Of a stretch of 50,906 nt of DNA, positions 1 through 9,691 are shown in pieces. Origin of the DNA: Protostelium mycophagum (lineage: Eukaryota > Evosea > Variosea > Protosteliida > Protosteliaceae); the NCBI GenBank assembly GCA_002081555.1, contig MZNV01000094.1:1-50906 (forward strand), given 5' to 3'. Under the pieces are notes generated by a model, which saw only the letters and a list, made by a program, of their open reading frames with translations, was not told where the DNA came from and searched no databases. Position 1 is the stretch's first letter. The number at the start of each line of letters is the position of its first letter. A program made the position numbers and the translations under genes.

Positions 1-1
1 G

Positions 2-1049
2 ATGGACAAGAAGTCTGTCCACGAAGTCGTTTTGGTCGGAGGATCCACCCGTATCCCCAAGGTCCAGCAAATGCTCCAGGAGTTCTTCAACGGAAAGGAG
101 TTGAACAAGTCTATCAACCCCGACGAGGCCGTCGCCTACGGAGCTGCCGTCCAAGCCGCCATTCTCTCCGGAGCTGGAGGTGCCAAGACCTCTGACATTC
201 TGTTGCTCGACGTCGCCCCTCTTTCCCTCGGTATCGAGACTGCCGGAGGAGTTATGACCACCCTCATCCCCAGAAACTCCACCGTCCCCACCAAGAAGTC
301 CCAGACCTTCTCCACATACGCCGACAACCAACCCGGTGTGCTCATCCAAGTCTACGAAGGAGAGCGTGGTATGACCAAGGACAACAACCTTCTCGGAAAA
401 TTCGAGCTTGGTGGAATCCCCCCCGCACCCAGAGGAGTACCACAAATCGAGGTCTCCTTCGACATGGACGCCAACTCTATCCTGAACGTTACCGCTTCAG
501 ACAAGACTACCGGAAAGAAGAGCAACATCACCATCACAAACGACAAGGGAAGACTTTCTCAGTCCGAAATCGAGCGCATGGTCCGCGAGGCCGAGCAGTA
601 CAAGGCCGAGGACGACGCAAACAGACAGAAGGTCGAGGCCAAGAACGGCCTGGAGAACTACTCTTACGGACGACCTCAACAGACAAAAGATTGAGGCCAA
701 GAACGGTCTTGAGAACTACTCTTACTCTCTGAAGAACACCCTCAGAGACGAGGCCACCGCCTCCAAGCTCTCCGCCGACGACAAGTCTACATTGGAGAAG
801 GCCGTCGATGCTGCCATCTCTTGGTTGGAGTCTAACCAAACCGCCGAAAAGGACGAGTTTGAGGCCAAGCAGAAGGAGTTGGAGGGAGTTGCCATGCCCA
901 TCATGCAGAAGCTGTACCAGCAAGGAGGTGCCCCAGGAGAGGAGGGAGGATTCCCAGGAGCTGCTGGAGGATTCCCCGGAGGTGCTCCATCTGGAGCCAG
1001 CGGATCTTCATCCAAGGGTGACGGACCCAAGATTGAGGAGGTCGATTAA
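2..1049 (+). CDS. HSP70: Cytosolic HSP70 chaperone, C-terminal part (5' end outside window)
   Basis: ATP-dependent protein-folding chaperone of the cytosol. The window begins within the ATPase domain ([14 protein letters not shown]), then runs through the substrate-binding domain ([37 protein letters not shown]) and the helical lid, and ends in a Gly-rich tail with the terminal EEVD motif that binds TPR co-chaperones of cytosolic HSP70. The frame opened at position 2 stops at 694, while the correct continuation lies in another frame. Removing 632-689 as a 58-nt intron (GT...AG) rejoins the two parts exactly in frame as [10 protein letters not shown], so I read the CDS as join(2..631, 690..1049). 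Codons are notably GC-rich and uniform (gtc, ctc, ggа-type choices for the third base), as expected of a highly expressed gene. Family identity is certain; the intron reading is inferred. Confidence 0.95.
611..726 (+). repeat. 58-bp tandem duplication in HSP70; second-to-first copy overlap forms a candidate intron (632-689)
   Basis: Copy 1 begins at 611 (gacgacgcaaac) and copy 2 at 669 (gacgacctcaac), an exact offset of 58 bases. Both encode the same lid segment (NRQK[V/I][11 protein letters not shown]) with several mostly synonymous differences. 58 is not a multiple of 3, so unspliced RNA would be frameshifted. A GT at 632-633 and an AG at 688-689 sit at equivalent places in the two copies, and splicing there restores one intact lid. 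The alternative is an assembly collapse of two HSP70 paralogues. Confidence 0.8.
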
Positions 1050-1560
1050 TTTCAAAACTGAGATTTTTATAAAAGAGAGTGAATCGAAGTATTTATTGAT
1101 TATTATTCTACTGTTTTTCGTGTCTGCGTCAAAGAGCTCTCCTCTATCATCTTGCATTCTTCTGGTGTGTATTTCAGTCCCAACGCTCGGTCACAGTTGT
1201 CCGTCCCTTCATGCCTGGGCGTACTCCTTTGTGGGTGGCATTGAGTCATGATAGATGGATATGACAAGTCTCAGTCTGAGGAGTGGACATGATTTGATCT
1301 GTCGCATTTGACACATATGTCATTTTGGCGCTTTTGACATTACCGCACACCTACTGTTGTATCTGAGCACATCAGTATTCCACCACTTGACCCAGCTTCC
1401 TTTGTTTGGTTGTCGCACTATCTCCACTGTCACCAGGTAGGAGTTAAGCATCAGCAGAAATGAAACCACCGCACAATAATTCCATTCTTCAAACAATATT
1501 TTTGTAAACAACTGTTCTTGCAGCTTCTTGTTATTTTGAAGAAATGACGGCAGCATTTTA
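1050..1560. other. Intergenic region and 3' UTRs of convergent genes (HSP70 and acyltransferase)
   Basis: No intact gene is visible. The first part is probably the HSP70 3' UTR. The second holds a short fragment (1357-1450, minus) related to the secreted-protein gene at 43759-45953, listed separately. Confidence 0.6.
1357..1450 (-). pseudogene. Isolated exon fragment related to the secreted protein gene at 43759-45953
   Basis: On the minus strand this stretch reads SYLVTVEIVRQ then GSWVKWWNTDVLRYNSR. The gene at 43759-45953 has PYITRIEVVRT then RSWVQWWYPDVLNYNSR near 44540-44440. Both are followed by a GT splice donor at the same place, and both have a TGTCAAAAG-like string just downstream. 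I see no other exon of this family nearby, so this looks like a relic of a paralogous copy that ends just beyond the acyltransferase stop codon. Confidence 0.6.
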
Positions 1561-4344
1561 TCATTGGCGATTCTGTTTGACAACATCAAACTCAGAGTAT
1601 TTGTCGGTCATCTGCTTGATCTTTCCTCTCAGCTCTTCTCTCTTCTTTTTCAAATCGTTTGGTACCACCTGTATGTCTTCATTTCTGATAATCTACAACT
1701 GTATCTACAATGAGGATTTGCTTACAGTGTACCAGGATTTTATGGTGTTCATTGATGTTGTGAAGGGCCTCAATCTCGCTGCCACAATTCCTGTTCTTCT
1801 CAGAATTTTCGCAGAATTTTCCGCGAAATTGCGGTACGTACCGCTGACCATGAGTAGCGCGACTACAACGAGACCGGTAAAGAATCCGTAATAATAAGTT
1901 GCAATCCCGCCAAAAACACCGTAGGTGATGATGATCGCGCCCATCGCGGCGACCAACTTGTAAGTCGCCTCTTCGACAATTTCCCCACGGGCGATTCGGC
2001 TTCCGAGAAGTTTCGTAGCGATGGGAATGGGTCTATTTTTAGAGTCAATACAGTGTTAAGAATTTCAAACGATCGACTCACAGATTGAAGATGAGCCCGA
2101 TGATGGCGAGAGGCCATAGAACAAAATTTTTGAACAGTAAATCCAAAAATGGTCTCTGCCTCTTTGCAAATACGAATTTGTCAATTTGCACTTGGTAATC
2201 GGACAGTCCGAGAGTGTCCAAGTTATATTGATAATCTTCTAATTCGGATCTCAAACTTTCTAATTCGGAAACATCTTTCGAATCGGGATTTTTCTTGAGG
2301 ACGCTCAGAACGTTTTGGTACCCGATGAGAAATCTGAAATTATTTCATTATTTTTAAAAAATTTCTCACTGAAAGAAAACATTTCATCTCAAATTCAATT
2401 TAAATCTTACAGTCTGAAGAGTTACTCAAAAATCTTGATCATAGAATTAATCCCAAACAATATTTATACCTTCTGGTGAGTTCGATATCGTATTTAATAT
2501 CCTGCTCGTATTCCGGCTTTATAATATTTTTAGCCGTGATGATCACCCTGCATCATTCAGCAAATCGTGATCACATTTTTCCCAACACTTGCACGTTCAC
2601 CATGCAGCAAGGTTTAATAGGTGGTTACCAAACCCTTTCGCTGTGCTACAGATGCAGCAAAGCTGCAAGCACTGCCGCAAGGCAGCAGGAGACACATGAC
2701 TATCTACGTAAATGTGTACGTCTACAATTCCTCACTTTAAGGTGGCCCAGTCTGGAGCAGTTGTAGTGAGTGACTCTAGAGAGGACTGCAACAAGTTGGT
2801 CAATTCTTGTACAGTGGGCCATTGGTCTTTTTCATATCTTGAGATCCAATTATCGTCTATAATTATGGGTCTTCCGAATGTCATGAGGACCTGCGATATT
2901 TCAGTGAAAAAGGGTAAGCTTCACTGTCTATCTACAATGCGGAAGAGCCGGAAGATCTGTTTAGAGGGCCGGGGGCAAGCCATAGTTTTTGAGCAGCAAA
3001 AAAGCCTTGTTGAGTGATCAACCCCACCGGGTATGACGTCATATTACAATCCGACAGATAAAAATTGAGACATCACGCTGTATCTTGAGATGTCTCAATG
3101 ACAGCTCGATTTTGATTTACAGAGGACGCCAAGTTTGACTTTCTATTTTGACGTAAATAATTGCAGCTCTCTACACTGCAGCTCTGCCACAGTCTCTTAG
3201 TCTGCATCCCAAAATAGGACAACATGAGACAGTTCAAATGTCACGTGACCAGAAAGAGCGTATTACCCTGCTGCGGAAACGGTTACGCTCAGTGTAGTTG
3301 AGTCCAACTGTCATAACGGTCATTCCAATTCAAATTTTGAATTCTCACCAGGGACGATACGGAGGTTTTGCTTCTCTTTGTTTGTACCAGTGCGGTGTTC
3401 TTTACCAAAACCTAAGGCGATTCTGGCAGCTCCTGTCTTTATCTTTCGGATGTGGCTGACCATCTCCGTCGTGCCTGCAGTAGTTTAATATCTGTGCTGG
3501 TGTATATAGATAGCGCTCGGGAGATTCTGTGGTTCAGACGGTGCGCTCGGTTGTGACAACTGCAGAGCACCACGGCGAAGCCTGTACAAAACTAAAAAGC
3601 TGCAGTACTGATAGATACAGATGTTCTTCAAATTTCCAGCTTCTGCACAAAGAGACCGAAGTGAAGCCTCAATGGTGACCTCATAAAGTGATGGTTCCAC
3701 ATTGTCCATGCAGCCTTTTCGAACTTCGTCTTTGAAACGTGCTTCTCAAATAAAAGCCATTTGATGTGAAAAGCGTAGATCTCCCATGGATTTCGAATGA
3801 CAGCTCATGGACGATACGACTCACCTTCTGGAAAGATGGCTATGGCATCTCCTTCATCTAGTGCCTTCCATACCTGATTTTGATCAGATACAATATATAA
3901 ACTCTGATCGCAAGAGATTACTTCAGAAAACATGGAAGTATTATTCAAGTGTACAGCGTTAGACGATCCTTGTTCTCCTCCTGCGTCTACCGCTCTGATC
4001 AAGAGTTAATTTTGTTAGAAAATTGTTCCATCACCTTCTCACAGGTACAGCTTTGAGTGCTTTCAAAATATTCTTCATCACTGGAAGATGAAAGAGTTGT
4101 TCTTTAGAGATGATTCTGACGTGTCTACGGCAGTGGACAAGCACGAGAGCTGGATCTACTAGTGCGTTGGGATGCATGCTGGTGAATATCACCTGAAGAG
4201 GGTGAAGATGTATCATAACAAGAGGCAGATTACCGGTCCGTCTTTAGGAATGTTCTCTTCACCATCAACCTCGATCTGACTATAGAAGGTGTGCATGAGA
4301 AGGCCGGCGAGGCCTCTGATCGTCAAATATGCTGCTTTCTCCAT
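1561..4344 (-). CDS. PlsC-family glycerol-3-phosphate (or related) acyltransferase, membrane protein
   Basis: Transfers an acyl chain from acyl-CoA in glycerolipid synthesis, most likely at the ER membrane. Start ATG is at 4344. Exons give EENIPKDGP, then the acceptor-site motif MHPNALVDP (about 4170), then RIISKEQLF. The FPEG motif at about 3825 splices to GTTEM to form FPEGT (intron about 3482-3823). It continues with KTGAARIALGFG, NLRIVPVGLNY, NRFRSR and TFGRPIIID. The C-terminal part holds APDWATLK, a helical region (LRSELEDYQYNLDTLGL) and hydrophobic segments (LWPLAIIGLIF, YYYGFFTGLVVVALLM), ending in a Lys/Glu-rich tail with TGA at 1561-1563. This layout of an HxxxxxD-type motif, FPEG[T] and late membrane segments resembles the yeast SCT1/GPT2 group of glycerol-3-phosphate/DHAP acyltransferases more than small LPA acyltransferases. 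Substrate is inferred, family is seen. Confidence 0.85.
3482..3823 (-). other. Longest intron (~340 nt) of the acyltransferase gene
   Basis: It separates FPEG from GTTEMVSHIRK. An open frame of 74 codons lies inside it on the minus strand but resembles nothing, and skipping it gives the canonical acyltransferase block. Confidence 0.6.
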
Positions 4345-4758
4345 CGTGTATGTTTGTCTTCTGATTTCATCGGTGAATCGCTACATTCGGCCGCAAGTGG
4401 GTTCTTTTTACAACTATAGAAGTCCACACAAAGTGCAGCAGCTGCTCTTAGTTTTCGCTCCTCTTCGCGTTCTGTCTTTGCATTGGTCACCTGAAATGAC
4501 ATCTTTATGTTTCGGTGCTCTGACTGTCAGTCATTTCGACATCACCTTTCCATGGCGTATTAAAATTGCAAGGTCCAAATGCTTTTTTGGGGTGCGAACC
4601 GAACATTCGTTTCAATTAAATCAATTAATGTTTATTATCTTGATACAATTCTTTGTTCCAACATGTGGTTTATGTGTTGGGGTAAATGGTTTGTCACATG
4701 AAGGTTTGGTTTGTAGCGAAAGGGCGAAATGACGAAGGAGTAACTGAACTATGTGCAT
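4345..4758. other. Gap between acyltransferase start and homeobox stop
   Basis: About 410 bases, presumably containing the acyltransferase promoter and the homeobox 3' UTR. A plus-strand frame of 147 codons (4289-4732) begins antisense to the acyltransferase first exon. It has no recognisable domain and I do not accept it as a gene. Confidence 0.5.
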
Positions 4759-5195
4759 TTATGTTGTGTGATTATACAGTATGACCCCCGTCTTGTGTAG
4801 TTCTATTGTTTGAACCTCTTTCGTGTCTTTCGCTCTCTTATTTTGGAACCAGATCTGGACCTGTCTCTCCTTCACACCAAAATTCTCTGCCAGTTCTTCT
4901 CTTTGCGATTTAGAAGGATATTTGTTCTGTTTGTAATATAGCCGCATCTCTTTCAACTGCCTTGTCGAGAAGACTTTTGCATAAAAGCGTCCTGATAATG
5001 ATCAGTCGGAGGTGACGACGACCATTACATGGACGTACCTCTTTGATTTGTGGCTCGGTAAAATGTCTGTGTTGGCGGTGAAGTGGGCGTCAGACTGACA
5101 AATTGAGTATGAAAGGAAAAGGTCATGTGTGGGTTGTTGATCATTTGATCATCGTGATTGAGCAGGAAGGCCACTTGCATCTTCTCTGTCTGCAT
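4759..5195 (-). CDS. Small homeodomain transcription factor
   Basis: Probably a sequence-specific DNA-binding nuclear protein. Two exons, 5195-5039 and 4991-4759, are joined across a 47-nt GT-AG intron (4992-5038), giving 129 residues. The homeodomain starts near residue 52 (RGRFYAKVFSTRQL) and continues with EMRLYYKQNKYPSKSQREEL, then ERQVQIWFQNKRAK. The recognition helix keeps Trp48, Phe49, Gln50, Asn51 and Arg53, and the loop has the YPS signature of typical (non-TALE) homeodomains. The N-terminal ~50 residues are unlike any domain I know, and only about 25 residues follow the homeodomain. An upstream exon is possible, since a CAG lies next to the chosen ATG at 5195. Class (ANTP, PRD, LIM or other) cannot be decided by eye. 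Confidence 0.85.
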
Positions 5196-6220
5196 GCAGT
5201 TTGCAGGGAACACAAATTTAAATCTTAGACATAACTTTACGGTAAGTGACCGCTTGAATACACGTTAGGCTAATTCACATGTCAGTTTACGTTTTTCCGG
5301 TGATTTTGATCCGTATTGTGTCAAGTTTTACATCACAGATTCCCCATAACAACCGCCGCTTCAGCCACCAAACAGACCTGACAACACCTTCTTCAGGAAA
5401 AAAAGTGCCGCTTCTATTTGTCGACTGCTTCGTCGTTACGGGTACAAGAACGACGTCAATAAATGTACTTTTTAGTGAGAAGAGAGGGTGTCGGGGGATT
5501 GTGAGTACCCCGAACAACAGTGGAACGGAAGTCTGCGTCAAATACCGTGTGGTCAACACGGAGATCCGCACACAATCACAGTTTTCTTTGGTATTTTAAT
5601 GCCTCATCCCCGCGCCTCCCTGGTATATTTGCCGAGATATCTTTCTGTGCTTCTATCATGACTGGAGCCGTCATCTGATTCGGCCTTCAGAAGGCATGAA
5701 ATCTTGCAACTACACCTTCGCTTTCAGAAATCAAATCAAAGCTGACGAAGGTGCTTCGTGTGATATTTAATAAGGTTTGTATGTGTGATAAAAGATGACA
5801 TTTGTCACAACCGCACATCCACAGCTCACCATAGTAACCCGAAAGAGTGGAAATAGTTTGGATATAACACTCGGTAAGAAACTGTAAGTTTACGCAGTTC
5901 TTACCGTGCCTCGTTCCGCATCGTGATTAACTCTCCTTTGATTCCCGTGGGAGGATATTTCTACTTCGTTGGTGGATATGCACGGTTAGCTAACGCTGAA
6001 AGTAACGGTATAGTCACTGTCAAAGATAACACACATATCACGAACCGCTTCACGGAGGTTGCAACATGCCACCTTATCTCTACTATCAGCATTTCACATA
6101 ACGCCGACAACACCGCGTTGTCCAAACGTTTAATAAAACTTGTGCCTGGTTGCAATGCACCCAAATAAAGTGACACACCGGTGTTGATGACTTGGTGAAG
6201 TCATCAATACGAACACATTT
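5196..6220. other. ~1 kb region without a recognised gene
   Basis: It holds the homeobox upstream region and the DDX52 3' flank. Open frames exist on both strands over nearly the same bases (plus 5279-5599, minus 5287-5571; also plus 5923-6168, minus 5961-6176). Such mirror-image frames usually reflect base composition. None shows a known domain. Confidence 0.5.
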
Positions 6221-9200
6221 CTACTGGGTTTTATTCTTTTGTTTCTTGTTGATCTTCCATTCGGGGAATCTGTGGTCGATGGCTCTCCTCTGTGTTTTGT
6301 GCAGCACGGCGAGGATGTTGTTGTCTTTGGCGGGTTTTTTCCTGTCGACAGTTAGATGTAGTTATAGAGACGGAGGATTGTACAACACAGATCACCAAAA
6401 AATGCGGCATTTCATTTCAAATACAAAGATAGAGTTCACAAACAAAAACTTACTGGTTAGTCTCTTCGTCGTCAAAGCACCAAGATGGGATGTCTTGGCA
6501 CCCAGACTCTCTCATCATTCTCGCGATGGGTTTCAGAGCCTGAGACCTTCAGATTCGATTCGGCCATCTACAACGACATCTACAACGGAATTTCACCTTG
6601 AAATCGTCCTCGGTATAAAACGTGACGGCTTGGCCTTTCCTGCCGGCCCTTCCAGTTCTTCCAACACGATGGATGTATGAGGCCATTGTTTGAGGCAAAT
6701 CAAAGTTGATGACAAGCTCAACACCTGAAAGGGCTCAGGAATGTGTTTCTGCAACTTTCCAAAAGTGGAAACTAATCAAACTGTTTTGTTTGAAGTTGCC
6801 GCGGAAACCTTGTTATGTAACGTGATAAATAAAAATGACGGAACGGCATCCAAGCTCCAGCAGAATCGCCCGAAGACAGCTGATTGACACTCGGCCCATT
6901 GGGAAACACAAACTTTCCAAGGAAAGTTCTCTGATGACACGAAAAATCGCGGAAATTTCACCTTTGAAATCCATTCCACGGGCCATCAACTCGGTCGTGA
7001 TCAGCACCCAAATGTCCCCACTTCTAAATTTCTCTACGGTGGTGTCTCTCTGCTGCTGAGTCCTGTCACATGTCAAGACTGTCATTTTTGACACGTGTCA
7101 CGTGATCTGACCTCTCTGCGGATATGATGTCCACGTTGATTCCGTCATAGATAAGCTGATGGAACAACATCAAGGCGCGTTCCTTCGATTGCATAAAGAT
7201 GAGGACGGGCGGCTTGAACTTTCCTTCCGCGATCATGTTGCGGATCGCCAGCATCTTTCCGTCCTAAATATCTCAGCAAGTTGTAGTTGTCGCTCTACAG
7301 AACAATCGTGTCGACATATATATCAAATTCAGGCATCATCTGCACTTTCTTTGTGCTTTAAGCAAACTCACAATCCACACCCTCGAAACTTCCCGATTTT
7401 TTCTGACACAAAAGATGACGTCACGTACCTCACGGCCGACAAATAATAACCTCTGTTCGACTTGGGCCGTCGCGGTGTTCACAGCTCCGATGAATATCTT
7501 CAGAGGATTCTTCTGTACAGTGCTGGCAATATGTTCCACTTGCTTAGATAATGTGGCACTGAACAAACAGACCTGTCTCGTTGTAAATCGAGTTGTAGAT
7601 CATCAAAGATCGAAAGAATTCAATAAAAATGGAAAAGATGGATAAATAATAAATATTCAAGAAAATGACCTTGAGTGCAGTTGTAGAACAAGCACCCAAG
7701 ATGTCGTCGACTTGCTCCACAAAACTGAGATCAAATAATTGATCCGCCTCGTCAAAAATCATCCACTGTACAAGTGATAATTGTAGATCGCCAGTGCCGA
7801 CCATGTGTTGGAGTCTCATGGGGGTAGTCACCAAGATATCTTCAAATGACGTCAGTAATGCTTCCGGAAAATTCAAATTTTTTTCACAGAAATTATTTGG
7901 TGAATTTCCAGGAAATCTCTCTGGACTTGATGAAACTTTTCGGAAATTTCAATGTAATTTATGAGAAGATCACCGTATTTTGTGTTGATGTTTCTGGCCA
8001 TCTCGGCGTCGAAGGCGGCAGATTTCGCCAAGAGACAGATCTTCCAGTTTTTTTGGTTTGTGTTCTGCGCAAGTTTGTTTATTTCTCTGTGAATCTGAGA
8101 CGCAAGTTCTCTGGTGGGACTCACCTGAAATTTCCGTGAGTTTTCCACGAATTTTCAAGTCGAATTGTAGATCGTCACGATAAGCGTTGTAGACGCACGA
8201 AGTATTTGAACAGAAACGATTTTCAGAAAAGTGGACTCACGATCACGGCCCTGAACCCGCCTGTCTTGTGTTCTTTTAGATTGGATAAGAGGGACACGGC
8301 GAATGCCATCGTCTTTCCCGATCCTGTTGGGGCAATCGCGATGACTTCCCTATTAGTCAACATCGCCTGATATCATTAGAATCAGATTTTCCATTATGGT
8401 TTTGGGGGGACCAGAATTTGTGACATTTTTTTTGTTGATTTATTATTATTTAATTTTGTTATTTTATTTTTGTTGTTTTATTTTTGTTATTTTATTTTTG
8501 TTATTTTAATTTTTGTTACTTTATTTTATTATTCTTATATTTTTGTTATTTTATTTTGAATTACCAAAAAGAACAGGAAAATGCCTCTTTGGCGAAAAAC
8601 ATATTTTTAATTTGTATTTTTTTCCAAAAACAGAAGAGAATTTTACAAAGTGCCGGCTCAATTGGAGGGAAAGTGAATATTTAAAATTCAAAAACGAACC
8701 GTTGTCGCCTGCATCTGAATGGGTGTTGGCTGTGTGTAACCACATTTTCCAATTCCTGTGATGACTGTATTCTTCACACCGAATTTCTCCAATTCAGAGA
8801 AAGAGCGTATGGGCTCTGGGGGGTCCTGATGACGTCATGTTTATATATTTTTAGATTTTTTTTACTTTGAAGAAAATACAAACATTCATGTACATGGATA
8901 TTTCTATCCATTTTAAAAATTCTGAAAATCGTTGTAGATACACACCTCCCCTTGGATTTGGATGTTATTTTCGGCCCTGAACTCATGGACCTGTGGGATG
9001 ATGAGATTCTTGTGTGATGTGATCGTCATTACATCCTTGAGGACCTCTGCGGCCTCTATCTCTTCATCTTCGTCTTCCTACGTAAAGCTCAATCATAATC
9101 TCATGATTTATCAAATGAAAATGAAAAAGTGTGATCAAAAAACAAATTACCTCTTCTTCTTCGACTTTCTGAAAAATGTCAATTCAGAGCTGAAAAAATG

Positions 9201-9592
9201 AAATGACACTTACCACTCTCTTAGAGGGTTCTTCTTCGTCCTCCTCAATCTCTTCCTCTTTAACCTGAGTTTTTCAGAAAAATGTGTGATAAGATGAATC
9301 TCATCATATTTTTGATCACCTTCACCTCCTGTTTCTCTGACTTCTTTGGTTTTTTCTGTGATCAGATCAGACATCATCAACAGTGTGATCACGATATGGA
9401 TCATACCTCTTCTTTCTTCTCTGCTTTCCTCTTCTTATCGTTCTTTTGTGTTGTTTTACTGGCAAAGAAATCCAACTGCGCAGCTGGCAGTGCTGCTGGT
9501 GTTGCCGCTTGGTTTGCATTCTTCAAGAAGTCCGGCTTTTTCATACGGGTGCCAAGACCCAAGCTTCTAAATATTCTCTGTGCCTCTGACAT
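6221..9592 (-). CDS. DDX52: DEAD-box RNA helicase DDX52/Rok1 (18S rRNA processing)
   Basis: ATP-dependent RNA helicase of the small ribosomal subunit processome, nucleolar. The N-terminus from ATG 9592 ([28 protein letters not shown]) matches the DDX52 pattern of an LFR/LG start and LDFF box. Motifs in order: Q motif YTQPTPIQ (about 8715), motif I APTGSGKT (about 8325), PTREL (about 8115), DEAD (about 7760), motif III SAT (about 7560), [29 protein letters not shown] (about 7200), [18 protein letters not shown] (about 6990), and motif [13 protein letters not shown] (about 6650). The QSKERA and [10 protein letters not shown] blocks are typical of Rok1/DDX52. It ends in a Lys-rich tail ([11 protein letters not shown]) with TAG at 6221-6223. 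There are about ten short introns. It is divergent from SCYL1 with only 99 bases between start codons. Confidence 0.92.
8425..8560 (+). repeat. T-rich low-complexity tract (TTATTTTTG units) in a DDX52 intron
   Basis: Irregular repeats of ttattttatttttg run along the plus strand, which is an A-rich tract in the sense of the DDX52 transcript. Similar tracts occur at 21000-21180, 47725-47840 and 48570-48665. Confidence 0.7.
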
Positions 9593-9691
9593 GATCGCTT
9601 AAGAGATGGTGTTGATCAACGTTGCAACCACGTTTTTGGTTCGGAAAAAAATCTCGATCTCAGCCACATCTCATTTTTCAAGACATCATAT
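9593..9691. promoter_or_regulatory. Bidirectional promoter region between DDX52 and SCYL1
   Basis: Only 99 bases separate the two divergent start codons, so both promoters and 5' UTRs must lie here or overlap the genes. I see no clear TATA box. Confidence 0.5.

Noticed and set aside
4289-4732. Plus-strand 147-codon frame as a gene
   Set aside because: Its first part is antisense to the acyltransferase first exon; no domain and atypical composition.
5279-5599. Overlapping frames on both strands as genes
   Set aside because: Mirror-image open frames without domains; most likely composition effects.
6192-6680. Plus-strand 162-codon frame as a gene
   Set aside because: It is antisense to the last DDX52 exons, whose motif VI and C-terminal blocks are clear on the minus strand.
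8425-8560. T-rich tracts as terminators
   Set aside because: They lie inside introns of long eukaryotic genes and are ordinary low-complexity DNA.
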